Part shown: piece by piece, positions 34,456 through 43,495 of the stretch
Layout: the number at the start of each line of letters is the position of its first letter
How positions within the stretch are numbered: the stretch's first letter is position 1
NCBI RefSeq assembly: GCF_021083185.1
Contig: NZ_JAIGQB010000013.1
Coordinates: 33,441 to 97,440, forward strand
Direction of reading: 5' to 3'
DNA: 64,000 nt
Source of the DNA: Nocardioides furvisabuli
GTDB taxonomy: Bacteria; Actinomycetota; Actinomycetes; Propionibacteriales; Nocardioidaceae
Translations under genes and position numbers: made by a program
Notes under the pieces: model-generated
Databases searched by the model: none
Seen by the model: only the letters and a program-made list of their open reading frames with translations
Told to the model about the DNA's origin: nothing

Positions 34456-36177
34456 TCACCGGACGCGGACGGCTCGCGATTGAGCCCGGAGGCACGTCAT
34501 CGCTGCCCGTTGCTTCTTCGCCACGACGACGTGCGTGCGCACCCCGAGCCGGGCTCGCACCCGCGGCTTGAGCCTGATCGAGTAGCGGCCGGCCGCGCGG
34601 GATGTCACCCGGGCGACGGCCGCGCCGCCCTTGCCGATCACGGAGACAGTCCGACCACGGGCGCACCCGTCGCTCGCGCGCACCCTGCCCTCCAGCCGTC
34701 TCGGGCGACCGGCCACTGACGTCACCGTCAGGCTGACCCGCGAACGCACCCGGCTCGGGTCGTCGGCGAGGTCGGGGAAGACCGCGCGCGACGCTGCGGT
34801 GAGCCGCCATGGCCCTCCGGTGGCCGCCACCCACACAAGGGGGCCGAGCGAGTCCCAGGAGACCTCCGGGTCGGCGAGGCGTCCGACAGCGGTGCACGAA
34901 GCCGAGTTGCAGGAGACCTGCGCCTGCGGGATCCGTCCTTCGTGCCCGGGCACGTCCGGCAGCGGGCTGACGGTCCAGGCTCCCCCCAGGACGGAGCCGC
35001 GCCACAGCCGGGTCCGCATGAGCGGACCGAGCGTGGCCTGCCCGCTGTCCCTGCCCCAGGCGTAGCAGTGGTCCGCGGCGAAGCAGTCGAAGGCCCTCAG
35101 GCGCAGTTCGTGTTCCACCGGGAGGTCGAGGGGTGTGGGCGGCTCCCAGTCGGTCGGGTCCGGCGCCGATCCCATCGTGCGCATGCCGTCCCACGACAGG
35201 CAGACCGCGACCGACAGGCAGGCGAGCGGTCCCGGTTCGAAGCGGCTCCCCTCTCCCTCGTGCCATACCCAGGTCCCTGCGTCGGGGCTCGTCGGCGCCG
35301 CCGAGGCGAAGTAGCCGCTGTAGAGGAAGCTGGTCGCGCCCGAGGACCAGCCGGACACCCCGTTCGCCACGCACAGGGTGACAGCGGGACAGTCCACCTT
35401 CTTGATGGTGTACGAGTACCCGGAACCGGTGGCGGTCGGCAGGACGCGCGTCCACGCACCGCCCAGCGCGTCCGCGGTCGTCCACAGCGTCGGATCGGTC
35501 TGGAAGTGTCCCGGGAAGCTCGCCGAATCCCCCCATGCCACGCACGTGGTCGCGGATGGGCACTCGATGCCCGAGACACGGTAGGCGAGGTCAAGGGGGC
35601 GGGCGGTCCAGGATCCCGTGCCGATGCCAGGGGTCGACCAGACGGTGCCCGTGCTGGTCGCGACGTCGCTCCCGATCGTGGTCGCCGCCACGCACGCGCC
35701 CGCGGCCGCGCACGTCATGGCTCCAACGCCCGCCGCACCATCCGGCAGCACCGTGACCTGCCATCCGCCGCGCCCGGGCGTGGTCGTCCACCACACCGCG
35801 GGTCGGTCGGTCCCGCCCCACGCGTAGCAGAACGACACCGAGGCGCACGCCACTCCCAGTACGTAGGTGTCCGTGCCGGTCGATCCCGGGACCGGGTCGA
35901 CGGTCCACACGCGTCCCTCGCCAGTGCTCCCGACGAACCGGTCCAGTCCCTCGTCGGTGTCGGAGGTCCCGATGCACACCCCCGCCCCCGGACATTCCAG
36001 CTCCAGCACGCCGGGGATGTTGTCCGGCACCGCGCTGACGTCCGACGTGACTGACGCCGCCTGCGCCGACGCCATGACCTGGGGGGGAGCCAGCAGCCCG
36101 GCCAGGACGACGATCGGCACGACGATCGGGACGACGATGCCGTGTCGACGGGACACCCGTGTGCTCATGCGCCGCAT
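34456..36177 (-). CDS. Secreted protein with repeated Cys-pair units
   Basis: A 573-residue exported protein with an N-terminal signal (residues about 12-41). Residues 45-470 contain about seven repeats of a pattern like V-x-x-I-x-C-P-x-x-x-x-C-V-A-x-G followed by a W-rich strand, each with a cysteine pair 6-9 residues apart. The spacing suggests a disulfide-stapled beta-propeller. Residues 495-573 form a different, Arg-rich, Ig-like beta domain. I recognise no characterised family; such repeat proteins are often surface or binding proteins. Codon use seems a little less biased than the neighbours. It stands alone on its strand. Confidence 0.65.
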   Translation of the reverse strand: MRRMSTRVSRRHGIVVPIVVPIVVLAGLLAPPQVMASAQAASVTSDVSAVPDNIPGVLELECPGAGVCIGTSDTDEGLDRFVGSTGEGRVWTVDPVPGSTGTDTYVLGVACASVSFCYAWGGTDRPAVWWTTTPGRGGWQVTVLPDGAAGVGAMTCAAAGACVAATTIGSDVATSTGTVWSTPGIGTGSWTARPLDLAYRVSGIECPSATTCVAWGDSASFPGHFQTDPTLWTTADALGGAWTRVLPTATGSGYSYTIKKVDCPAVTLCVANGVSGWSSGATSFLYSGYFASAAPTSPDAGTWVWHEGEGSRFEPGPLACLSVAVCLSWDGMRTMGSAPDPTDWEPPTPLDLPVEHELRLRAFDCFAADHCYAWGRDSGQATLGPLMRTRLWRGSVLGGAWTVSPLPDVPGHEGRIPQAQVSCNSASCTAVGRLADPEVSWDSLGPLVWVAATGGPWRLTAASRAVFPDLADDPSRVRSRVSLTVTSVAGRPRRLEGRVRASDGCARGRTVSVIGKGGAAVARVTSRAAGRYSIRLKPRVRARLGVRTHVVVAKKQRAAMTCLRAQSRAVRVR

Positions 36178-36306
36178 GCGACCTCCAGCCTCGCCCCGAG
36201 AGGTTGGTGCCGTTCTACGGGGCGGAGACGCACCCGTTCCTGTCGCCTCGTCCCGTTCACCACATTTGGGGGTCGGCGGTCAACCGGTCCGGATTGCCCG
36301 GCTGGG

Positions 36307-36312
36307 TAGGTT
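36307..36312 (+). promoter_or_regulatory. Leaderless-type -10 hexamer of the epimerase-like gene
   Basis: TAGGTT followed by six bases (GCGGAG) and the GTG at 36319. Confidence 0.6.
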
Positions 36313-36318
36313 GCGGAG

Positions 36319-37137
36319 GTGCCCCACGACGTCCTCCTCGTCGGCGCCGGGGACCTCGGCGCCGAGGTCGGCCTGCGCCTCGCCGCCCTGGGCCACGACG
36401 TGCTGGCCCTGCGCCGCCACGCCTCGAAGGTGCCCGCGCCGCTCGTCGGTCGCGCGGTCGACCTGACCCGCGAGGCGCCCGACCTGTCCGACGTACGGCC
36501 CCGCCTCGTGGTCGTCGCGCTCACCGCCCGACCGCGCACGGAGGAGTCCTACCGGGCGACGTACGTCGACGGCATGGCCCGCGCCCTCGACGCGCTCGCG
36601 GAGCTGCCCGAGCGGGCGGTGCTGGTGTCGTCCACCGCAGCCCACGCGAGCCGGGACCTGCCCGACCTCGAGGACGAGACCGCGCCCACCGCACCGGCGG
36701 ACGGTCCCGGGCGGATGCTCGTCGCAGCCGAGGACGCCTTCCACGACCGGGTCCCGCACGGCACGGTGCTCCGCCTCTCGGGGCTGTACGGCGGCAGCAG
36801 CACGCGGCTGCTCGACCAGGTCCGCGAGGGCCGGATCGACGACCCGCACCGGTGGACCAACCGCATCCACCGCAGCGACGCGGCTGCGGCTGTGGTCCAC
36901 CTGCTCACGATGTCGCAGGAGCCGGGGCGGCTCTACCTCGGCACCGACGACGAACCCGCCCAGCTCGGCGACGTGGCGGCCTTCCTCGCGGAGCGTCTCG
37001 ACGCCCCGCCGCCCCCGGCCGCCGACCCCGGGCAGGGTCACGGCAAGAGGCTGTCCAACGCCCGCCTCCGCTCGACCGGCTGGGCGCCGGCGCTGCCGTC
37101 CTACCGGGAGGGCTACGCCGGCGCGCCGGGGGCGTGA
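36319..37137 (+). CDS. NAD(P)-dependent epimerase/dehydratase-like protein
   Basis: A 272-residue Rossmann protein. The dinucleotide loop is L-L-V-G-A-G-D-L-G-A-E-V (6-17). The typical YxxxK pair of short-chain dehydrogenases is not obvious; the S-S-T-A-A-H region stands where the catalytic serine usually lies, and R-L-S-G-L-Y-G resembles the later core of NAD(P)-binding, YeeZ-like proteins. It is probably a YeeZ/SDR-atypical protein of unknown reaction. GTG start. Confidence 0.7.
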   Translation: MPHDVLLVGAGDLGAEVGLRLAALGHDVLALRRHASKVPAPLVGRAVDLTREAPDLSDVRPRLVVVALTARPRTEESYRATYVDGMARALDALAELPERAVLVSSTAAHASRDLPDLEDETAPTAPADGPGRMLVAAEDAFHDRVPHGTVLRLSGLYGGSSTRLLDQVREGRIDDPHRWTNRIHRSDAAAAVVHLLTMSQEPGRLYLGTDDEPAQLGDVAAFLAERLDAPPPPAADPGQGHGKRLSNARLRSTGWAPALPSYREGYAGAPGA

Positions 37138-37144
37138 GGGAGCG

Positions 37145-37645
37145 TCAGGAGATCACGGCGTCGATGGTCTTCTTCAGCGCGCTCGGCTGGGAGGGCCGCT
37201 TCGGCGCCGTCTTCCTCGCCTCGAGCATCGCCTCGCCGATCTCCTGGAGGGTCTTGCGGCCGAGGCCCTCCCGGACCTTGGGGAACCAGTCCTGCTCCTC
37301 CTCGTCCATGTGGTGCGTGACGTTCTCGATGAGGACGGTGGTCTTGGCGTCGAAGCGCTCGTCGCTGGGCTTCATCGCCGACAGCTCCACGACCAGGACG
37401 TCGGCGACGTGGTGCTCCTCGTAGGACTCCAGCACGTCGTCCTCGAGGTCGGGGAGCAGCTCCCGCACGCGGGGGTACATGACCTCGTTCTCGATGTAGG
37501 TGTGCTGCGTGAGCAGCTTGATCATCTTGTCGACCAGCTGGCCCTTGCGCTTCTCGGCGTTCTCGCCGGCTGCCTCGAAGTCCTTGAAGACCTTGCGGAT
37601 CTGCTGGTGGTCGTCCTTGAGCAGGACGATGGCGTCATTCGACAT
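37145..37645 (-). CDS. Hemerythrin domain protein
   Basis: A 166-residue four-helix bundle expected to bind a di-iron centre. Candidate ligands are His13 (L-K-D-D-H-Q-Q-I), His48 (T-Q-H-T-Y-I-E-N-E) with the following Glu, His79 or His80 (Y-E-E-H-H-V) and the H-H-M-D-E-E-E motif near 111. A Lys/Pro-rich tail follows. Such soluble hemerythrin-like proteins sense or bind oxygen or nitric oxide, or repair iron centres. ATG start; it stands alone between convergent and divergent genes. Confidence 0.85.
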   Translation of the reverse strand: MSNDAIVLLKDDHQQIRKVFKDFEAAGENAEKRKGQLVDKMIKLLTQHTYIENEVMYPRVRELLPDLEDDVLESYEEHHVADVLVVELSAMKPSDERFDAKTTVLIENVTHHMDEEEQDWFPKVREGLGRKTLQEIGEAMLEARKTAPKRPSQPSALKKTIDAVIS

Positions 37646-37923
37646 GTGGGTGTGCCTCCCGGCCTCGGTCGTGCGTGTGCGGATCAGTACCCCGCCGGGG
37701 CGCGGGACAACGCCCGCGCCACGCGCCCTACGTCACATCGTGACCGGGTTCCCCCTACTGCTCGGTGGTGGGACGGCGAGGGGTGTTCAGACCCCGTCGG
37801 CACCCGCACGCGTACCACCGATGCGCGCACCGTGGGGGTGTAGTGGCCCCCGGGACTCGGACGTACGGTGCGAAGGACCTGTCGATCGCTCGGCTCGCCG
37901 GGCACAACTGATGTGGAGCACAC

Positions 37924-39093
37924 ATGTCTGCACGACGTTGGACGGCCGTCCTGACCGGACTGGCCCTTCCTCTCGGGATCGTCGCAACCGCCACCGCACC
38001 GTCGGCGACGGCCATCCCCACGGAGTCGCACTGCGGCACGGAAGCCTCGGGCTCCGGCAACAACGGCTTCGTCGACCACGCCCAGCTCACCCGCACCCTC
38101 GAGAACATCGAGCGCACGACGGGCGGCACCGTCGACGTCGAGGTCATCGGTGAGAGCAACCAGGGGCGCGACATCTACAGCGCCCGCGTCGGCGAGGGCG
38201 ACACCGTCGTGCTCGTCGAGTCCCAGATCCACGGCAACGAGAACCACGGCACCGAGGCGCTCCTCGACCTGCTCAGGCGCTGGGGCGGGTCGACCCGCGA
38301 GGCGGCCGCCCTCCGCGAGGAGGTCACGATCGTCGCGATCCCGCGGCTCAACGTCGACGGCGGCGAGCGCGACACCCGCCAGAACGAGATGACGTGGGCC
38401 GACGTGGTCGCCGCCTTCCCGCAGCTCGCAGGCGTCGCACCGGCGTGGAACTACAACACCCGGGTCGGCGGCTTCGACGTCAACCGCGACTTCAACCCCG
38501 ACCTCGACTACGTCCCCCAGCCGGGCGACTTCCCGGGCAACAGCGCCGACACCGGGTGGTACATCACGCCCGAGGCCCAGACCGTCCGCGACGTCTACCG
38601 CGGGCTCGAGTCCGAGTTCGGCACCGTCGACTACTTCGTCGACCTCCACAACCAGTGGTCCTGCTACGCCACCGAGGACCTGGAGAGCATGTCGCCGCTG
38701 TCGATCTCGGCGAAGTTCATCGAGGACCCGGCCGAGTTCGGCACGTGGCCGAAGTTCGACATGGACGCCTCCGAGCGCGCCAACGTCGCGGTCTACGAGG
38801 CGCTCCAGCAGCAGGGCCGCTCCGGCTACGGCGACGTCACGCTCTACCCACAGGACATCAACCTGCCGGGCACCGCGCTCGGGTCGTTCGCGCTGCGCGG
38901 CAGCGCGGTGGTGCTCTTCGAGACCTCCAGCCAGACGCAGTACGACGGCATGAAGCGCAACGGCATGCTGCGCAAGCAGATCGAGATCGGCCTCGGCGGT
39001 CTCGTCGACCGGGTCGCCGACGGCTCCATCGCCTCGCTCGACCCGGCGACGTACGACACGATCCCGCAGCGGGTCTTCCTCCCGGCCGACTGA
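37924..39093 (+). CDS. Secreted zinc carboxypeptidase, M14 family (second copy)
   Basis: A 389-residue exported metallopeptidase. Signal peptide (1-35, ending A-P-S-A-T-A). The M14 zinc site is E-S-Q-I-H-G-N-E-N-H-G (99-109; H-x-x-E), with the third ligand in F-V-D-L-H-N-Q-W and the catalytic glutamate in V-V-L-F-E-T-S-S. The D-V-N-R-D-F-N-P motif carries the substrate residues. It is much shorter than the copy at 20944 and lacks the C-terminal beta domain; the two are distant paralogs. The 3' end runs into a tandem repeat. Confidence 0.86.
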   Translation: MSARRWTAVLTGLALPLGIVATATAPSATAIPTESHCGTEASGSGNNGFVDHAQLTRTLENIERTTGGTVDVEVIGESNQGRDIYSARVGEGDTVVLVESQIHGNENHGTEALLDLLRRWGGSTREAAALREEVTIVAIPRLNVDGGERDTRQNEMTWADVVAAFPQLAGVAPAWNYNTRVGGFDVNRDFNPDLDYVPQPGDFPGNSADTGWYITPEAQTVRDVYRGLESEFGTVDYFVDLHNQWSCYATEDLESMSPLSISAKFIEDPAEFGTWPKFDMDASERANVAVYEALQQQGRSGYGDVTLYPQDINLPGTALGSFALRGSAVVLFETSSQTQYDGMKRNGMLRKQIEIGLGGLVDRVADGSIASLDPATYDTIPQRVFLPAD

Positions 39094-39129
39094 CCGGCTG
39101 ACCGGCTGACCGGCTGACCGGCTGACCGG
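39090..39129. repeat. Five tandem copies of CTGACCGG
   Basis: Five perfect head-to-tail copies of the 8-base unit CTGACCGG. The stop codon of the M14 gene lies in the first copy. Copy number may vary by slippage; the unit is not a multiple of three, so changes would not alter the protein. Confidence 0.9.
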
Positions 39130-39229
39130 ATCCACCACCGACGCGGTGGTCGCGTGCGCATCGTCGCCGCGGCCACCGCGTCGTCGTACGCCGTCCCGGT
39201 CCCACCGGCGGCTCGACGATGATGGACGC

Positions 39230-39703
39230 GTGCAGATCTCCCGTGCCGACTTCACCGACCCCCGGTTGTCCGCCTTCCTGCAGGCGCACCTCGACGACAT
39301 GGAGCCCACCGCGCCGCCGGAGAGCCGGCACGCTCTCGACCTGTCGGCGCTCCAGCAGCCGCACGTGCGGCTGTGGGTGTCGACCGAGGGTGAGGACCTG
39401 GTCGGCACCGCGGCACTGGCTGGGCTGGAGGCGCACCACGAGGAGCTCAAGAGCATGCGCACCGAACCCCGGCTGCGCGGCCGCGGCGTCGCCTCGCGCC
39501 TGCTCGCCCACGTCCTCGACGACGCGCGCTCGCGGGGCGTCGAGCGGGTCTCGCTGGAGACGGGGAGCATGGAGTTCTTCGCACCCGCTCGGGCCTTCTA
39601 CGCCCGTGCCGGTTTCGTGCCGTGCCCGCCGTTCGGCGACTACGCCGACGACCCGCTGAGCACCTTCATGACGCTCGGTCTCCGTCCCCCACCTCGGCGC
39701 TGA
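39230..39703 (+). CDS. GNAT family N-acetyltransferase
   Basis: A 157-residue acetyl-CoA-dependent N-acyltransferase. The CoA-binding motif A is recognisable at M-R-T-E-P-R-L-R-G-R-G-V-A-S-R-L-L (77-93; R-x-x-G-x-G/A form), and motif B at A-R-A-F-Y-A-R-A-G-F. Substrate unknown. GTG start. Its 3' end overlaps the end of the histidine kinase gene on the other strand by 38 bases. Confidence 0.82.
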   Translation: MQISRADFTDPRLSAFLQAHLDDMEPTAPPESRHALDLSALQQPHVRLWVSTEGEDLVGTAALAGLEAHHEELKSMRTEPRLRGRGVASRLLAHVLDDARSRGVERVSLETGSMEFFAPARAFYARAGFVPCPPFGDYADDPLSTFMTLGLRPPPRR

Positions 39704-41486
39704 CGTCGTCGTCGGCGACGGGCCCGGTCCAGGGCGGGAGCGTGACGGTCACGATGGTGCCGCGGCCGCGCTCGGAGTCGAGCTCGATCGTCCCGGAGTG
39801 CCGCTTGACAATGCGGGCCACGATCGCCAGGCCCAGGCCGGTCCCCGGACGGGACAGCGCCTCGGGGTTGGTCGAGCGGAAGAACTCGCGGAAGAGCTGG
39901 TCCTGGTCGTGCGGCGAGATGCCGATCCCGGTGTCCTCCACGGTCGTGACCACCTCGCCGTCACGCAGCGCCACCCGCACGGCGACCCGACCCCCGGGAT
40001 CGGAGTACTTGATGGCGTTGCCGATCAGGTTGGAGAAGAGCTGGAAGAGCTCCTCCGGCTCGCCCCGCACCACGACCGCCTCGTCGGGCAGCTCCGGCTC
40101 ACAGACGACCTGCGCGGCGCTCGCGGCGGCGCAGCACTCCTGGTGGACGTCGCGCAGCACCCGACGCAGGTCCACGTCGACCGGGTCGAACTCGCGGCGC
40201 GGGTCGGCCATCTGCGCCATGGTGAGCATGTCCTCGATGACCGCGCGCATCCGTGACGCGCCACGGGAGGCCGCCTCCACCGAGCGGCGCGCGTCCGGAT
40301 CGAGGTCGCCGACCTCGAGCAGCTCGAGGTTGGCGCTCATCGAGAAGAGCGGGTTGCGCAGCTCGTGCCCGAGCGTGTTGACCACCTCGACGCGATAGCT
40401 GTCGAGGCGGCGCAGCCGCTCGACGACGGCGCGCTCGAGGGCGAGCTGGCGTGCGTTGGCGACCGCACGCCCGAGGTCGCGGCCGATGTCACGGGCCGTG
40501 TCGAGCTCGACGTCGGTCCACTGCCTGGTCTCCGAGACGCGCGTCAGCACGAGGAAGCCGACGCACTCGGGGCCCACCCCGAGCGGCACGAAGAGCACCG
40601 AACCGATGCCGATCCGGTCCAGCACCCCGAGCAACCGCTCGGCACCCTCGGGTGGGAGCCCCGGCTGGCTCGCGTGTGCGCGGGAGAACGGCGCGGCGTA
40701 CTGCTCGCCCCAGTAGCGGTGCGCGAGACCGATGACGACGTCGTCGATCTCGGTGAAGGGCGGCACGACGTAGTCCTCGTCCAGTGCATACGTCGTGGTG
40801 GTGGTGCCACCCTCGGTGTCGAAGGCGGTCAACCACATCCCGACCGCGCCGAAGCAGGACACGACGGCGTGCCGACAGGCCTCGAGCACCAGCTCGAGGG
40901 TCGGCTCGCCGAGCGCCTTGCGCACGATCTCGCGAGCCTCGCTCGCGAGCCGGACACGCTCGGAGAGCTCTTCACGCTCCAGCGCGAGCAGCACCAGGGT
41001 CCGGGCGACACCGGCGTACTGGGTGAGCACCTCGAGCTTCTCCGGGCTCGGCAGGCGGCCGTCGCGCGGGCTGTCGACCGACAGCAGGCCGCGCAGCCGA
41101 CCGTGGTCGTCGAAGATGGGGGCGGCGAGCAGGTCGAGCGGGTGCCAGGCGTCGGCGCCGTCGAGCGGGGACACGTCCGGGATGTGGCTGTACTCCAGCG
41201 CCTCCGCGCTGGCGCGGTCGTGCGGGACGAAGCGCCACACCCCCCACTCGTCAGCGATGGCCAGCTCGTCCTCGATCGACGCGGCAGGCACATAGCGACC
41301 CACGTGGCCGTCCTCGACTCCTGCGGCCGCCACGACCTCGAAGTCATGAGCGCGACGGAGGGTGAGGGAGGACTGCTCGAAGCCGGCGAGGACGGCAACG
41401 CCCTCCACGAGCACCTGCAGGTGCTCGCGGGTCTGGTCGTCGATCCACGTCGACGGCTCGTGGGCCTCTCCGTCCGACTGACTCAT
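39666..41486 (-). CDS. GAF-domain sensor histidine kinase
   Basis: A 606-residue cytoplasmic sensor kinase. Two GAF-like domains occupy about residues 15-165 and 180-330, then a coiled region and the kinase core. The phosphorylated histidine is in N-T-L-G-H-E-L-R-N-P, the N-box in N-L-I-G-N-A-I-K-Y-S, the G1 box in V-E-D-T-G-I-G-I, and the G2 box in G-T-G-L-G-L-A-I. No membrane segment is visible, so it senses an internal signal. There is no response regulator beside it; it is an orphan kinase here. ATG start at 41486. Confidence 0.9.
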   Translation of the reverse strand: MSQSDGEAHEPSTWIDDQTREHLQVLVEGVAVLAGFEQSSLTLRRAHDFEVVAAAGVEDGHVGRYVPAASIEDELAIADEWGVWRFVPHDRASAEALEYSHIPDVSPLDGADAWHPLDLLAAPIFDDHGRLRGLLSVDSPRDGRLPSPEKLEVLTQYAGVARTLVLLALEREELSERVRLASEAREIVRKALGEPTLELVLEACRHAVVSCFGAVGMWLTAFDTEGGTTTTTYALDEDYVVPPFTEIDDVVIGLAHRYWGEQYAAPFSRAHASQPGLPPEGAERLLGVLDRIGIGSVLFVPLGVGPECVGFLVLTRVSETRQWTDVELDTARDIGRDLGRAVANARQLALERAVVERLRRLDSYRVEVVNTLGHELRNPLFSMSANLELLEVGDLDPDARRSVEAASRGASRMRAVIEDMLTMAQMADPRREFDPVDVDLRRVLRDVHQECCAAASAAQVVCEPELPDEAVVVRGEPEELFQLFSNLIGNAIKYSDPGGRVAVRVALRDGEVVTTVEDTGIGISPHDQDQLFREFFRSTNPEALSRPGTGLGLAIVARIVKRHSGTIELDSERGRGTIVTVTLPPWTGPVADDDVSAEVGDGDRAS

Positions 41487-41634
41487 CTCACCCCCTGTGG
41501 CCGAGTCGTCACGATGCGGGCGCCCACTCTCACACGGACCCGGGCCGCCGCGGAACGGAATCGCAGAACGCGACACCACTGGTGGCAACCTTGCGGGGCA
41601 GGATGGCCGTCCACCCCACCCGCGAGGAGACCCC

Positions 41635-43047
41635 GTGACCGACCTGCTCGAGCGTCTGCGGTCCGCCGTCGGCGACGACCACGTGCTGACCGAGCCGACC
41701 GACGTGGCGGCGTACGTCGTCGACTGGACCGGCACCCACCGCGGGCGCGCGCTCGCGGTGGTCCGGCCGGGCTCGACGACCGAGGTGGCCGAGGTGGTGC
41801 GCGCGTGCGCCGAGACGCGTACGCCACTCGTCCCCCAGGGCGGCAACACCGGCCTCGTCGGTGGCGGGGTGCCCGACGGCTCCGGGACCGCGGTCGTGCT
41901 GTCGCTGGGCCGGATGCGGACCGTGCGCGACGTGGACCCGGTCGCCGGCACGCTCACCGTCGACGCCGGGGTCGTGCTCGCCGACGTGCAGGCCGCGGCC
42001 GCGGCCGTCGACCGCCTCTTCCCGATGTCGCTGGGCTCGGAGGGCAGCTGCACGATCGGCGGCAACCTCGCCACCAACGCCGGCGGCACCGCGGTGCTGC
42101 GCTACGGCATGACACGCGAGCTGGTGCTCGGCCTCGAGGTGGTGCTGCCCGACGGACGGGTCTGGGACGGGCTGCGGGGCCTGCGCAAGGACAACACCGG
42201 CTACGACCTCACCCAGCTCTTCGTCGGCTCCGAGGGGACGCTCGGAGTGATCACCGGCGCCGTCCTGCGGATCTTCCCGGCGACGCCACGGCACGCGACC
42301 GCGTGGGTCGCGGTGCCGTCCGTCGCCGCTGCGGTGTCGCTGCTCGGGATCGCCCAGGAGCATGCCGGGGTGCACCTGTCGACCTTCGAGATCGCCAACC
42401 GGCAGGCGCTCGACCTGGTCCTGGCGCACCTGCCCGGGGCTGTCGACCCGCTCGAGGCACCGAGCGAGTGGTACGTCCTGGTCGAGCTCGCCGGGTCCGC
42501 CGCCGACGGCGGGCTCGACGCGACGCTCGAGGCCCTGCTCGCCGACGCGGTCGAAGCAGGTCGGGCGATGGACGCCGCGATCGCCACCGGTCCCGGCCGG
42601 CGGAGCGCGCTGTGGTCGCTGCGCGAGGGGATCTCGGAGGTGCAGAAGGTCGAGGGCGCGACCCTCAAGCACGACGTCACCCTGCCGATCGCCGACCTCG
42701 CTGCCTGGACCGACGCGATGGGCCCGGTGCTGCAGGAGGTCCTGCCCGGGGTCCGCCCGGTGACCTACGGCCACGTCGGCGACGGCAACCTCCACTACAA
42801 CCTCAACGCGCCGATCGGTCGCGACGACGACCTCCGCGCCGCGGCCGGCGACCTCACCGCGGCGATCCACGAGGCGGTCGCCGCGGCGCACGGCTCGATC
42901 AGCGCCGAGCACGGCCTGGGGCGGACCAAGGCGGCGGCAGCGGCGGCGTACAAGTCGGACGTGGAGGTCGACCTGATGCGCGCCCTCAAGCGCGCGCTCG
43001 ACCCCGACGGCCTGATGAACCCGAGCGTGCTGCTGACCGCTCCGTAG
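41635..43047 (+). CDS. FAD-binding oxidoreductase (D-lactate/glycolate dehydrogenase type)
   Basis: A 470-residue flavoprotein. The FAD-binding loop is P-Q-G-G-N-T-G-L-V-G-G-G (66-77), and the substrate-side motif is G-H-V-G-D-G-N-L-H-Y-N (near 379-389), with E-H-G-L-G-R-T-K-A near 422-430. This is the FAD_binding_4/FAD-oxidase C-terminal family that includes D-lactate, 2-hydroxyglutarate and glycolate dehydrogenases. Exact hydroxy acid unknown. GTG start with GAGGAGA upstream. Confidence 0.86.
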   Translation: MTDLLERLRSAVGDDHVLTEPTDVAAYVVDWTGTHRGRALAVVRPGSTTEVAEVVRACAETRTPLVPQGGNTGLVGGGVPDGSGTAVVLSLGRMRTVRDVDPVAGTLTVDAGVVLADVQAAAAAVDRLFPMSLGSEGSCTIGGNLATNAGGTAVLRYGMTRELVLGLEVVLPDGRVWDGLRGLRKDNTGYDLTQLFVGSEGTLGVITGAVLRIFPATPRHATAWVAVPSVAAAVSLLGIAQEHAGVHLSTFEIANRQALDLVLAHLPGAVDPLEAPSEWYVLVELAGSAADGGLDATLEALLADAVEAGRAMDAAIATGPGRRSALWSLREGISEVQKVEGATLKHDVTLPIADLAAWTDAMGPVLQEVLPGVRPVTYGHVGDGNLHYNLNAPIGRDDDLRAAAGDLTAAIHEAVAAAHGSISAEHGLGRTKAAAAAAYKSDVEVDLMRALKRALDPDGLMNPSVLLTAP

Positions 43048-43050
43048 GCT
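43045..43050 (+). promoter_or_regulatory. Leaderless-type -10 hexamer of the DoxX-like gene
   Basis: TAGGCT followed by seven bases and the ATG at 43058. The TAG is also the stop codon of the preceding gene, so the promoter sits in its 3' end. Confidence 0.55.
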
Positions 43051-43057
43051 GAGGACC

Positions 43058-43495
43058 ATGAAGGCCCAGACACTCGGTCGAGTCCTGCTCGGCGGCTTCC
43101 TGGTCACCGCCGGCGTCCTGCACCTCACCACCCAGCGCGAGGAGTTCCGCGCGCAGGTGCCCGACTGGTTCCCGGCCGACGAGGACCTCACGGTGCTCGG
43201 CTCCGGCGTCGTGGAGATCGGGCTCGGCGCAGCATTCGTCGCGCTGCCGCGCCACCGCCGCACCGTCGGGATGGTGCTCGCCGCCTTCTTCGTCGCGATC
43301 TTCCCCGGCAACATCGCGCAGTACGTCGAGGGCACCGACGCCTTCGGGCTCGACACCGACCGGGCCCGGCTCACCCGGCTGTTCTTCCAGCCGGTGCTGG
43401 TGCTGTGGGCGCTGTGGGCCGGCGGCTTGCTCGGCCGTCGCTCGCGGACGCAGCTCGAGGGGTCGGAGCACGCAGCGGTCGACGCCGGGGAGTGA
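43058..43495 (+). CDS. DoxX-like membrane protein
   Basis: A 145-residue protein with four hydrophobic segments (about 5-22, 47-64, 70-88, 104-128). The pattern G-G-F-L-V-T-A-G-V-L-H and the loop E-E-F-x-x-x-V-P-D-W-F-P fit the DoxX-like family, whose members are linked to redox or quinone functions. Its stop overlaps the MFS gene start as GTGA. Confidence 0.75.
   Translation: MKAQTLGRVLLGGFLVTAGVLHLTTQREEFRAQVPDWFPADEDLTVLGSGVVEIGLGAAFVALPRHRRTVGMVLAAFFVAIFPGNIAQYVEGTDAFGLDTDRARLTRLFFQPVLVLWALWAGGLLGRRSRTQLEGSEHAAVDAGE

Noticed and set aside
39090..39129. CRISPR-like array
   Set aside because: Units are 8 bases with no spacers.
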